Assembly (NCBI RefSeq): GCF_000721075.1
Contig: NZ_JOEQ01000005.1
Coordinates: 248,001-312,000 of the forward strand
Origin: Streptosporangium amethystogenes
Lineage (GTDB): Bacteria; Actinomycetota; Actinomycetes; Streptosporangiales; Streptosporangiaceae
Reading direction: 5' to 3'
Length of the DNA stretch: 64,000 nucleotides
The notes under the pieces: model-generated
Databases searched by the model: none
What the model saw: only the letters and a program-made list of their open reading frames with translations
What the model was told of the DNA's origin: nothing
Shown: piece after piece, positions 1 through 8,513 of the stretch
How positions within the stretch are numbered: the stretch's first letter is position 1
Layout of the letters: every line of letters starts with the position of its first letter
Made by a program: the position numbers and the translations under genes

Positions 1-1031
1 CACGCAAGGCCGCTACTCTCGCGGATGTCGCCGCGGCCGCCGGGGTCTCGGTGTCGCTGGTGTCGAAGGTGCTCAGCAACACCGGACGCGCCTCGGAGGA
101 GACCCGCCGGCGCATCTTCGATGCCGTGGAGCGGCTCGACTTCCAGCCCAACGCGCTGGCCAAGTCCTTCGCCCGAGGGCGGAGCGAGCTGGTCGGGATC
201 CTCATCGAGGACGCCTCGGAGATCTTCAGCAGCATGGTGCTGCGCGGCGCGGAGCGCAGGCTGGCCACGGGCGGCCTGGCCACGCTCGTGTGCGACGCCG
301 CCGAGAGCGACCAGCGGCGATCGCAGTTCGTCCGCGCGCTCGAAGCGCGCCACGTCGACGCCGTGCTGGTCATCGGCTCCGGGCCGTCGGGTCTCTACCC
401 GTCCATCTCCGACAGGTTGTCCTGCCCCGTCGCCTACGCCTTCTGCGAGTCCGACAACCCCGCCGACGCGTCGTTCCTCCCCGACGACTACGGTGCCGGG
501 CGGCTCGCCGCCGAGCACCTGCTGTCGCTCGGCAGGACGAAGATCGCGCACATCGCGGAGGGCAGCGAGCGGGGCGCCGAGCTGCGCACGCGTGGTTTCG
601 TGGAGACCCTCGCCGCCGCGGGGCAGCCGCTGGAGCCGCTCTACGGCGACTGGTCCAAGGCCTGGGGTCTCCAGGCGGTCAACCAGCTGATCGAGGCGGG
701 CACCGAGTTCGACGCGATCTTCTGCGCCAACGACTTCATCGCCTACGGCGCCTACGTCGGCCTACGCGCCCACGGCATGCGGATCCCCGAGGACGTGGCG
801 CTCGTGGGCCACGACCACTTCTCCATGGACCCGCCGGAACGCCGATCGGGGTTCCTGACGAGCATCGACCCCAACCTGCCCGCGCTCGGCAACGCGGCGG
901 CACAGCACCTGATCTCGCCGGGCATGGCGGGCGACTTCGCGCCGAAGCTCTTCGTCGGCCGCACGACGGCGGGTGGTCAGGCATCCGCCGACCTGACCAC
1001 CCTCCTGGAGTTCATCGACCAGTTGCTCTGA
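1..1031 (+). CDS. LacI-family transcriptional regulator, 5' end outside the window
   Basis: The reading frame is already open at base 3, and its first residues (TLADVAAAAGVSVSLVSKVL) are the classical LacI helix-turn-helix, so only a few N-terminal codons are missing. The in-frame GTG at 51 lies inside the helix-turn-helix and is not the start. The hinge segment follows, then a periplasmic-binding-protein-like sensor domain of about 270 residues with the usual CANDFIAYGA and VALVGHDH segments. It is probably a DNA-binding repressor that responds to a sugar ligand, consistent with the glycoside hydrolase genes to its right. The tail beyond LFVGRTTAGG is slightly longer than usual and ends where an alpha-mannosidase fragment begins on the other strand. 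Confidence 0.93.
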   Translation, partial: RKAATLADVAAAAGVSVSLVSKVLSNTGRASEETRRRIFDAVERLDFQPNALAKSFARGRSELVGILIEDASEIFSSMVLRGAERRLATGGLATLVCDAAESDQRRSQFVRALEARHVDAVLVIGSGPSGLYPSISDRLSCPVAYAFCESDNPADASFLPDDYGAGRLAAEHLLSLGRTKIAHIAEGSERGAELRTRGFVETLAAAGQPLEPLYGDWSKAWGLQAVNQLIEAGTEFDAIFCANDFIAYGAYVGLRAHGMRIPEDVALVGHDHFSMDPPERRSGFLTSIDPNLPALGNAAAQHLISPGMAGDFAPKLFVGRTTAGGQASADLTTLLEFIDQLL

Positions 1032-1316
1032 AGCGGCCCACAGCTCGGCCTCGCGCAGCAGGTGCTCGTCGCGGCGGTTGCCCTGCGTGGTCAGGTGCCG
1101 GGTGGTGAGGGATCCGCGGTGCAGTTCGAGGTGGAGCTCGCCCGACCACACCGGCAGGCTCTCGTACTCGCCCTCCGCGCACTCGAAAAAGGGCTGCGGC
1201 GAGTCGATCGTGACCGCCGGCGAGCCCTCCGGCGACCTGAGCCGATTGGCGGCGGCGAGCATCTCGCGGGTCGGCCCGCCGCCGTCGCCCCAGCCGAACG
1301 GTACGAGCGAGGTCAT
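1030..1316 (-). pseudogene. internal fragment of a GH38 alpha-mannosidase
   Basis: Read on the minus strand from 1316, about 93 codons match the catalytic-domain region of bacterial GH38 alpha-mannosidases: LVPFGWGDGGGPTREML, PVWSGELHLELHRGS and GNRRDEHLLREAELWAA. In full-length enzymes of about 1000 residues this is an internal segment, roughly residue 400-500. Nothing recognisable as GH38 precedes 1316 or follows about 1030, where the LacI gene's 3' end lies. It is therefore an isolated remnant. The N-terminal part of what is probably the same gene lies at 4.1-4.75 kb in the same orientation. Domain recognition is from memory of the family; the broken state is seen directly. Confidence 0.8.
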
Positions 1317-1738
1317 GGGTGGTGTACGAGTTTGACCTGGTCACTAGCGTAGCGGCCGAGAAATGAAGACGGCGGGCCAAGAGCCGCCACCAGCATCTGG
1401 CCGGCCTCGGCCGCTACGTGCTACTCGGCGAACAGACCTCCGCGCGCATTACCGCCAAAGCAGCCCCGCCCAACGTCGCCGCACCCACTAGTTTGGCGAC
1501 CTTTCACCCTCGCCTCGTACGGCCCGGAGCTTTTCGACAGCTTCGAGAGAGTATTTCCCAGCCGTGCTCTGCCGCCCGCCAGCCGAGGCGCCGGCCAACG
1601 GTTGCGGAGCGAAGCGAGCCGCGCGGCGTCCGTTGACGAGAGGCGGTTCAGATCTCTAATCTCCGCTTAATCCGGAAAATGGAATTAGTTACCCGTGGCT
1701 TGATCGTGTCTACGTCGCCGCCGTTCGAAGGAGAACCC
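1317..1738. other. gene-free interval beside the mannosidase fragment
   Basis: No convincing gene is visible here. A short open stretch at about 1360-1640 reads through arginine/alanine-rich residues and carries no recognisable domain. The last 80 bases are relatively AT-rich (ctctaatctccgcttaatcc) and end in the ribosome binding site of the hydrolase at 1739, so the promoter of that gene probably lies there. The stretch tccgcttaatccggaaaa loosely resembles the repeat motif at 7051 and 10406, but its spacing differs by two bases. Confidence 0.5.
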
Positions 1739-3232
1739 GTGACCGCAGCCCCCCACTCGAACGTTCCTCACGCCGTGCCCCGGCGTGCCGTCCTCGCGGG
1801 CGCAGGTCTCGGAATGGCCACCGCCGTACTCGGGCTCCCCGGACCGGCGCGACCCGCGAGCGCGGCCGTGACACCGATGCCGCTGGGGACACTGCTCGGG
1901 ACCAACCACGCCGCCGCCGCCGGCCCCAGCATCGGCGCGCTGGCGGGGATGTCATGGGATCGCAGCGACATACTCTGGGCCGCGGTCGAATCGACCCAAG
2001 GGACGTACGACGACAGCGCCATCCACGCATTCGGCACCCGGTTCGCCGCCGCCGCGGCGAACGGCGTAACCCTGCTCCCGGTGCTGGCCTACTCCGCTCC
2101 GTGGGCCGCGCGGACGACCGCGTACGGATGGTCGCATTGGGACGTGCAGTACGCGGTCGGTGCGGCCCAGGTCGACGCCGGATCGGGTTGGTCGCGCCGG
2201 GTGACCCGAACCCGGATCAGCACCGGCGAGGTCCTCCAGGACGAGGACCTGGTGCTGCCCAAGGACAAGACGCCGCCGGCGGATCCGGCGAGATGGCTCG
2301 CGTTCGTCGACCACGTGGTGACGATCCTCCGCAGCACCTACGGCGTCGAGTACTTCCAGGTGTGGAACGAGACCTACTGGTCGGCGGGGTTCTGGTACGG
2401 CAGCCCGTACGAGTACATCGACCAGATACACAAGCCGGCGTCAACGGCGATCCGCAACCATGGTGGCAAGGTCGTCTACGGCGGCTGGCCCTCGCTGGCA
2501 GCGATCGCGCGGTTCACCGCGCTCCTGAACGAGACGAACGCGTGGTCCAGCGTCGACGTGCTCGACGTGCACTACTACAAGCCGTCCGACCTGGAGTCGC
2601 TGCGCGTCGCGTGCGTCGCCGCGCTGGGGTCGTCGCTACCGATCTGGCAGACCGAGATCGGCTACTCGACCAGCCCGGCGGCGGCCGCCCTGGTGTACCC
2701 CGGACTCCTGCACTGGGCGATCACGCGCGGCCTCGCGCAGCTGCCCGACGGGTTCAAACTTCTCTGGTACGCGTGGCAGGCGCCCGCTTCGGCGCCGGCG
2801 ACCGGCGCCGGTCGATACCTCCGCAAGGCCGACGGTTCGCTCACCTCCCACGGCGTCTGCCTCAGCACCATCGCGGATCTCTTCGGCGGCGTGGTGCCCG
2901 AAACCTACGACGACCACACCAACGACGCCGGACTGACGACGGCCCGGGACTGGGCTTCCGGTTCTATCGAAGGGTTCCTGGTCGGCGGCATCAAGATCAT
3001 CATCGCCATCCACACCCCGGCCGGCTGGGCCGGCACGAACGTCACCGTCACCCTGGCGACGCTGCCGCCCACGGCCGGCGCGGCCCGGGTGGACCTGACC
3101 GGTCAGCGCGCGCCGCTGGCCCTCGCCGGCAATGCGGTCACCGTCGCGTTGGCCGACGAGCCCGGGTCGGTCGCCGCTTCGTACAACGCCGCATCAACCA
3201 TCCGCACCTGCTATCTTGAGGTCTCTCTGTGA
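1739..3232 (+). CDS. secreted clan GH-A glycoside hydrolase
   Basis: The 497-residue protein has an N-terminal twin-arginine-like signal (PRRAVLAGAGLGMATAVLG, residues about 13-31, ending near ASAAV). A TIM-barrel glycosidase domain follows. VEYFQVWNETYW carries the Asn-Glu acid/base pair of clan GH-A, and LPIWQTEIGYS carries the probable nucleophile Glu. Overall it resembles GH39 or GH5-like enzymes, but the exact family cannot be fixed by eye. The GTG at 1739 is chosen because it follows gaaggagaacc; an upstream in-frame ATG at 1679 would bury the signal. Its stop overlaps the start of the next gene by 4 bp, so the two are translationally coupled. The substrate is unknown; a plant or fungal polysaccharide is plausible from the neighbours. 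Confidence 0.8.
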   Translation: MTAAPHSNVPHAVPRRAVLAGAGLGMATAVLGLPGPARPASAAVTPMPLGTLLGTNHAAAAGPSIGALAGMSWDRSDILWAAVESTQGTYDDSAIHAFGTRFAAAAANGVTLLPVLAYSAPWAARTTAYGWSHWDVQYAVGAAQVDAGSGWSRRVTRTRISTGEVLQDEDLVLPKDKTPPADPARWLAFVDHVVTILRSTYGVEYFQVWNETYWSAGFWYGSPYEYIDQIHKPASTAIRNHGGKVVYGGWPSLAAIARFTALLNETNAWSSVDVLDVHYYKPSDLESLRVACVAALGSSLPIWQTEIGYSTSPAAAALVYPGLLHWAITRGLAQLPDGFKLLWYAWQAPASAPATGAGRYLRKADGSLTSHGVCLSTIADLFGGVVPETYDDHTNDAGLTTARDWASGSIEGFLVGGIKIIIAIHTPAGWAGTNVTVTLATLPPTAGAARVDLTGQRAPLALAGNAVTVALADEPGSVAASYNAASTIRTCYLEVSL

Positions 3233-4242
3233 CAATCTCCCGCCGTACCTTCCTCCGTGGTGTCGGCATCTCCGCCACCGCCGCCATGCTTCCGGTGGTC
3301 ACCGCCCAGTGGGCCGCCGCCGATCCGCAGACAACCCTCCTGACCCGCGAACAGCTCACGGCATTACTCGGACGGGGCGCGCACCTCCCGCTCACCAAAC
3401 TCACCACAACGCCCGCCGGTAGCGGATCCGGAGCCCTCGCCGACGCGTTCGGCGCCCATCTGCCGAGCCGCGACAACCAGGTTTCGATCACCGGGTGGGC
3501 CGGCGAGGACGACCTGTCGACCGACCTCGCGCTCGGCTATGACGCGGAACGGCTGTACGTCGCGGCGACGGTGACCGACAACGTCCACCGGCCGATCGGT
3601 GGCACCAACCAGTGGCAGGGTGACGGGTTCCAGATCGCCTTCGGGGACAGCAACGGCGGGTACGGTCCGGAGTACGGCCTCGCGTTGCTCGACAGTGGTC
3701 CCGAGGTCTACCGATTCAGCGACGGTTCGGTCACCTCGCCGGTCAGCGACGTCACCCTGACCGCTCGGCGTGACGGCACCCAGACCCATTACCTGGCAGC
3801 GTTCCCGTGGGCTTCGACCGGCGTCGGCGCTCCCGGTCCCGGCGGCTCGGTGCTGTTCAACGCGATCATCAACGACAACGACGGCGCGAACCGGCGGGGC
3901 TGGATCCAGTGGTGCCCCGGCATCGCCACCGGCAAGTCGGCGCAGGAGTTCGTCCGGCTCGCGGCGCTGCCCGAGTCGGGTGCGTGCCAGGCCTGGATCA
4001 CCCTCGACGAGGACCAGGTCGAGGTGGGGGCCCAGGTCAAGGCGGCGATCTTAGTACTGAACTGGGACGATGCCGACCGCCGGGTCGAGGTGAGCATCCG
4101 CTCGAACGCGCGCAGGATCTCCCAGCGCCGCGAGGAGTCGACGCTCAGCTCGCGCATCAGCCCGTCCAGCGTCCACACGTCCTGTGCGAGCTCCCACACC
4201 CCGACATCGAGCAGGGCGAGGTCGAAGCTCCTCAGCCGGTAG
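3229..4242 (+). pseudogene. Tat-secreted CBM9-like carbohydrate-binding protein, 3' end lost
   Basis: A clear Tat signal (SRRTFLRGVG, then an Ala-rich segment to AAADP) starts the protein. Residues about 75-240 look like a CBM9 / DOMON-type sugar-binding domain: LALGYDAERLYVAATVTDN, then WQGDGFQIAFGDSNGGYG. After about 4050 the frame runs into DNA that, on the opposite strand, codes for the start of a GH38 mannosidase. The last 60 or so residues, to the stop at 4242, are therefore out-of-context translation. The protein is C-terminally truncated by the rearrangement. It starts inside the stop of the preceding hydrolase (4-bp overlap), so the pair probably served as a secreted hydrolase with its binding protein. 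Confidence 0.72.
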
Positions 4243-4747
4243 ATCGGGTCGGTGCCCGCGGTGGTCCTGTCCCCGAGCGCGGTCGGCTCGTAGGTGTACT
4301 CACCCGCGACGTCCGGATTGGCGGCCGCCTCGACGTACACGTCGACGACGGGCTCGGCCAGGCTCCACGGCAGGTACTGGCTCAGCGGCGCGACGGCCTT
4401 GATGAGGCTGCCGTCGGCACGGTAGCCGAGGCCCTCGACCTGGAAGCCGGGGCGGCGGCCGTGGAAGCCGAGATCGACGACGATCTCGAGGCGCGTGCCC
4501 TCGGGAAGCTCGTCAGGCACGCGTCCTGTCGCGTGGAACCACGTCGTGCCCCAGGGGGTGCCCCAGTTGTGCGGGAGTGTGATGGGGTGTACCTGGCCTG
4601 GAACGCCTCGGCCGCGGGCACAGGCTCGCCGGGCACGTTCCACGCCTCGACGGCCAGTGGTCGCCGCTCGCGGTACAGCGCGGCGGGCAGGAACTGCTGA
4701 ACGAAACGGGCCAGCCGCTCCTCGACGATCAAGCGGTTGTCATGCAC
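4080..4747 (-). pseudogene. N-terminal fragment of a GH38 alpha-mannosidase, frameshifted
   Basis: The start is a GTG at 4747 behind cggagagagaactcact, 21 bp after the stop of the FAD oxidoreductase, so it was the second gene of that operon. The first part reads HDNRLIVEERLARFV and RPLAVEAWNVPGEPV. The frame then breaks near 4577 and continues one base away as PITLPHNWGTPWGTTWFHATG, then VDLGFHGRRPGFQVEGLGY, which is typical GH38 N-terminal sequence. Restoring a single C (acc cc[c] atc) joins the two halves. Homology fades at about 4080-4090 (LRAFERML), where the truncated CBM9-like gene begins on the other strand. So the gene is broken twice: by a 1-bp loss and by truncation. Confidence 0.85.
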
Positions 4748-4768
4748 AGTGAGTTCTCTCTCCGTCAG

Positions 4769-7003
4769 TCAGTTCTCGAAGACGCGCACGGCGGCGATCA
4801 TGGCGCGTTCGTCGCCGTTGGTGGCCGTGACCACGACCCGCAGCGCGCCCGCCCGTACGGCCTGGCCGAGCGCGTGCACCCGGCGGCGTAAGCGGTTGCC
4901 CGTGACCTCCACGACCGGCGCCCACCCGGCCGCCGTCTCCGCCTCGATCCGGTAGTCCTTCACGAGTTCGGGCATGACCAGGTACGGCGTGCGGTGGTGG
5001 TGCAGGTTGACCAGGTCCTCATCGACGTCGTCGTTGAAGATCAGCTCGACACGGCCGATGGTGCGCTCCTCGGGCCAGCGGAGCTCGACGTGCTGCTCGC
5101 CTCCGGTCTCCGAGGCCCACAGGTTGGGGCCGTCGAACGGCCGGGCCAGCCCGCCCGCGACCTGGTCGGGCCGGTAGGCCGCGGTCGCCGGCTCGACCTC
5201 GAACCGCGGCGTGCGCCTGCGCAGCTCGAAGGCCGACCACGCGTTGCTCTGCGGCGTCCCCAGGTCGAGTGCCGGGTCCCTGCTGAGTAGGCCCAGCACG
5301 CCGTACGGCGGGCGGCCCGCGCCGACCAGGACGGCGAGATCGTCGTTGCGCCGGACGACCACGACCACCTCGCCCCCTTCCACGGGCACGTCGTCGAAGC
5401 GGGCCTCCAGCCAGCCGCGCCCGGCCTGCTCGAGGCTCGCCTCCCTGGTCGCGAGCAGCGTGACCGGGATGTGGTTCAGCCCGCTGCCCGTGCTCCACAG
5501 CTCGACCGTCGCGGTGGTCGCGCGGGCGGCCTCGACACCGATGCGCACGACGTCGACCCGGGGGTCGGCGGGCAGGAGCAGACCGAAATCGGCCTCGCCG
5601 ATCGGGAGCAGCTCCGGCTCCGCGCCCGCGTCACCAGCCAGCCGGGTCAGCGTGGACGACGCCGTGACGGTGGCCTTCAGCGCCAGGTCGCGCGGATCCT
5701 GCCAGGGCACGCCCAGCAGCGAGGCGTCCTGCCGGACGAGCATGGCCTGGAGTTCGTCCAGGTGGGCGGCCGCGATCTGGCGCGGCGTGACGCTCCTGCG
5801 CACCGCGAGCGCGGCAGCCGTACCCGCCGCCTCACCCACGACGGCGCAGGTCGCCATGACCCGGGTGCTGCCGAAGGCGACATGGCTGGCGGATATGTCG
5901 CGGCCGGCCATGAGCATGTTGCGCACGTTCACCGAGTACAGCGAGCGGAACGGGATGTCGTAGAGGCCGGGGCCGAACAGGTGCTTGGAGGGGCTGTCGG
6001 CGGCGTAGATGCCGCCTGGCGGGTGCAGGTCGATGGACCAGCCGCCGAAGCCGATCGTGTCGGGGAAGCGGGTCTGGCCGGTGATGTCCTGCTGCGTCAG
6101 CACGTGGTCGCCGATGAAGCGGCGGTACTCGCGCTTGCCGGGGAGCGTGCCCACCCACTCCAGGGTGAGGTTGTCGGCGGCGAAGCGGCCGGAGTTCTTG
6201 ACGTAGTCCCAGATGCCGAAGACGACGCCCCACAGCTCGTCGCGGATGCGCTCGTTGTCGGCGACCGCGTCGAGCTCGCCGCCCCACTCGATCCACCAGT
6301 AGTCGCAGCCGTTCATGCCGGGGTCGATGTGGCGGCGGAGCGGCAGGTTGAAGGCCTCGATGTCCTTGGTGATGCCGGGCGGAACAAACCGGACCGGCTG
6401 TCCTGCGTCTTTGGTGTAGAAGAGGATCGTGCTGCCGAGCATGTTGTCGTCGGCGACTTCTGGCGCCCACTCCTCGCCGTGGACGCTCCTGTCCTCCCTG
6501 CCGGTCGCGAACCTGGCGCCCGCGAGCAGGCCGACCAGGCCGTCACCCGTGCAGTCGAGGAAGATCGGCGACTCGAACCTGATCAGCCGCTCGGAGCCGG
6601 ACTGCCAGCCGGTGACCGAGCCGATGACTCGGTCGGCCTCGTCGCCATCGGCCTCGACCTCGCGCACCTCGGTGTTGAGGAAGAGCGTGATGTTCGGCTC
6701 CGCGCGCACGAGGTCGAGCACGACGTGGTCCCAGAGGATGGGGTTGCCCTCGGGGTTGCGCCACTGGTTCTCGGTGAACAGTTCGCCCATGAGACCCGTC
6801 TCGCGGGCGAACTTCTGCGCGCCGTGCGCCGTGGCGCCCACCACCCACACCCGGATCTCGCTGCTGGAGTTGCCGCCGAGCACGCCCCTGTTGTTGATCA
6901 GGGCGACTCTCGCGCCGTTGCGCGCGGCGCTCACGGCTGCGGTGACACCGGCCAGACCACCGCCGACCACGGTGACATCGGCGGTGTAGCTGAGCTCGAT
7001 CAT
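4769..7003 (-). CDS. FAD-dependent oxidoreductase (FAD_oxidored family) with C-terminal accessory domain
   Basis: This 744-residue protein starts with MIELSYTADVTVVGGGLAGV, a Rossmann FAD-binding GxGxxG segment. GVLGGNSSSEIRVW and LFLDCTGDGLVG-like segments follow, as in the PF12831 group of FAD oxidoreductases found in polysaccharide-utilisation loci. The flavin domain ends at about residue 430. The remaining 310 residues resemble a beta-rich, discoidin/sugar-binding-like extension (PELVKDYRIEAET). The true substrate is unknown; family members oxidise sugars or are uncharacterised. The ATG at 7003 is preferred over the upstream GTG at 7072 because the latter would put 23 unrelated residues before the flavin fold. 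It is divergent from the ROK regulator, with the shared motif in between. Confidence 0.85.
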   Translation of the reverse strand: MIELSYTADVTVVGGGLAGVTAAVSAARNGARVALINNRGVLGGNSSSEIRVWVVGATAHGAQKFARETGLMGELFTENQWRNPEGNPILWDHVVLDLVRAEPNITLFLNTEVREVEADGDEADRVIGSVTGWQSGSERLIRFESPIFLDCTGDGLVGLLAGARFATGREDRSVHGEEWAPEVADDNMLGSTILFYTKDAGQPVRFVPPGITKDIEAFNLPLRRHIDPGMNGCDYWWIEWGGELDAVADNERIRDELWGVVFGIWDYVKNSGRFAADNLTLEWVGTLPGKREYRRFIGDHVLTQQDITGQTRFPDTIGFGGWSIDLHPPGGIYAADSPSKHLFGPGLYDIPFRSLYSVNVRNMLMAGRDISASHVAFGSTRVMATCAVVGEAAGTAAALAVRRSVTPRQIAAAHLDELQAMLVRQDASLLGVPWQDPRDLALKATVTASSTLTRLAGDAGAEPELLPIGEADFGLLLPADPRVDVVRIGVEAARATTATVELWSTGSGLNHIPVTLLATREASLEQAGRGWLEARFDDVPVEGGEVVVVVRRNDDLAVLVGAGRPPYGVLGLLSRDPALDLGTPQSNAWSAFELRRRTPRFEVEPATAAYRPDQVAGGLARPFDGPNLWASETGGEQHVELRWPEERTIGRVELIFNDDVDEDLVNLHHHRTPYLVMPELVKDYRIEAETAAGWAPVVEVTGNRLRRRVHALGQAVRAGALRVVVTATNGDERAMIAAVRVFEN

Positions 7004-7050
7004 GAATGCCGACTTTCTGCTCGACTCCGACGAAGGACTCCTAGAATATT

Positions 7051-7069
7051 TCCGACATCCTGAATAAAT
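7051..7069 (-). promoter_or_regulatory. candidate ROK operator upstream of the FAD oxidoreductase
   Basis: Forward sequence tccgacatcctgaataaat. Fifteen or sixteen of 19 positions match the sequence in front of the GH97 gene (10406-10424, tccgatttccggaataaat). It lies about 50 bp upstream of the FAD oxidoreductase start and 37 bp upstream of the ROK start, so one site could control both. Function is inferred from repetition and position. Confidence 0.5.
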
Positions 7070-7105
7070 CAATGTGCGGGTTGGCTAGGGTAGACGGAGA
7101 GCGGA

Positions 7106-8419
7106 ATGATGGGCGAGGGGGCACGGAGACCAGTGGCAGTCGGGCGGGAGTCCTCCACAATCGGGAAGACCGGCAGGCGGGAGGCCAGGCTTCCGGCCGG
7201 TTCCTCCGGCCTTCGGCGCGGCTCCAATCTCGAACACGTCGCCGACTTCAACGACTCCGTCGTTCTCGACGCGATCCGGCGCTCACGCACGGGGAGCTCA
7301 CGCGCGGAGCTGACGGCCGAGACGGGGCTCGCCGCGCAGACCGTCTCCGACGTGTGCCAGCGCCTGCTCGACCAGGGGCTCATCGCGGAGACCGGGACGA
7401 CGTCGACCGGCTTCGGGCGGCCCCGCCGTACGTTGGAGCTTGTGCCCGCGAGCCGTTATGCGCTCGGCATCCACATCGACCCGGCCACGATCACGTATGT
7501 GCTGCTCGATCTCAGCGGCAATCTGGTGGCGCACTTCAGCAGGCAGACCTCGAGTCCCCAGGATGCCGATGTCATCCTGGCCGGGATGACATCGGCGCTG
7601 GACGTGCTGCTCGCCGGATCGGGGATCGAGCAGGACCGGATACTCGGGCTCGGTATCGCGGCGCCGGGTCCCATTGACATCGCGGGCGGGGTCATGGTCG
7701 ATCCGCCGCACCTGCCGGGGTGGCATCGGGTCGAGCTGGTCGACCGGCTGCACCAGGCGACCGGGCTGCCCGTCGTGCTCGGCAAGGACGTCACCGCCGC
7801 GGTCGTGGCCGAGCGGTGGGCGGGGGCCGCGATTGGCAGCAGCGATTTCGCGTTCCTCTATCTGGGCACTGGTGTCGGGGTGGGGCTTGTCAACGGCGAC
7901 ATCGTGGTGCGCGGCCGGTCCGGCAACGCGGGCGACATCGGACACCTGATCGTCGACGTGGACGGGCCGCCATGTATCTGCGGGCAACGGGGGTGCCTGG
8001 GTGCGGCGTGCTCGCCGCTCTTTCTCATTCAGGAGGCGGTGGCGGCGGGCGTGTTGCCCGCGTCGCCTGACGACGGGCAGCTCGTGCAGGCGGTCAGGCG
8101 GGTGGGGACGTTGTGCCGGGCGGCTGACGATGGTGACGAGCGGGCGGTGGCGGTCCTGCACCAGTCCGCGCGGCGGCTCGCGCGGGCGATCACGACCATC
8201 GGCGGCATCCTGGACACCGAGCTCGTCGTGTGCGGGGGGCCGGCCTGGGCTCCTGCGGCGCACCACTATCTTCCACTGCTCAAGCCGATGGTCGCCCAGC
8301 AGTTCGTGATGCGTGAGATCCACGGCCTAAACGTGGTCGGCACCGCGCTGGGCGCCGACGTGGCGGCGATCGGCGCGGCCTGCCTGATACTCGACGAACG
8401 TTTCGCGGCCAGGCCGTAG
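7106..8419 (+). CDS. ROK-family transcriptional regulator
   Basis: The 437-residue protein has an N-terminal winged helix-turn-helix (SRAELTAETGLAAQTVSDVCQ, about residues 70-90). A ROK sugar-kinase-like domain follows, with ALGIHIDPATITYVLLDLSG as the phosphate-1 region. LYLGTGVGVGLVNG and GNAGDIGHLIV are present, as is the zinc site CICGQRGCLG (CxCGxxGC). It is probably a DNA-binding repressor that senses a sugar or sugar phosphate and controls the divergent FAD oxidoreductase and the downstream GH97 gene. The start is uncertain: ATG 7106 has ggagagcgga upstream, while GTG 7133 has ggagacca and would remove nine residues outside the domain. Confidence 0.93.
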   Translation: MMGEGARRPVAVGRESSTIGKTGRREARLPAGSSGLRRGSNLEHVADFNDSVVLDAIRRSRTGSSRAELTAETGLAAQTVSDVCQRLLDQGLIAETGTTSTGFGRPRRTLELVPASRYALGIHIDPATITYVLLDLSGNLVAHFSRQTSSPQDADVILAGMTSALDVLLAGSGIEQDRILGLGIAAPGPIDIAGGVMVDPPHLPGWHRVELVDRLHQATGLPVVLGKDVTAAVVAERWAGAAIGSSDFAFLYLGTGVGVGLVNGDIVVRGRSGNAGDIGHLIVDVDGPPCICGQRGCLGAACSPLFLIQEAVAAGVLPASPDDGQLVQAVRRVGTLCRAADDGDERAVAVLHQSARRLARAITTIGGILDTELVVCGGPAWAPAAHHYLPLLKPMVAQQFVMREIHGLNVVGTALGADVAAIGAACLILDERFAARP

Positions 8420-8513
8420 CGGCGGCTGCTCGCTGCAGGCCAGGCCTCGGGGGTCGGCTCCCCGGCGGGCGGGGTCGGTGAGACCGGCCATCGACTCAGG
8501 CCGCGGCGGCCGG

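Noticed and set aside
1360..1640. Possible recombinase or transposase fragment in the gap before the secreted hydrolase
   Set aside because: One segment (LGRYVLLGEQTSARITAK) looked vaguely transposase-like, but no catalytic motif or terminal inverted repeats could be found.
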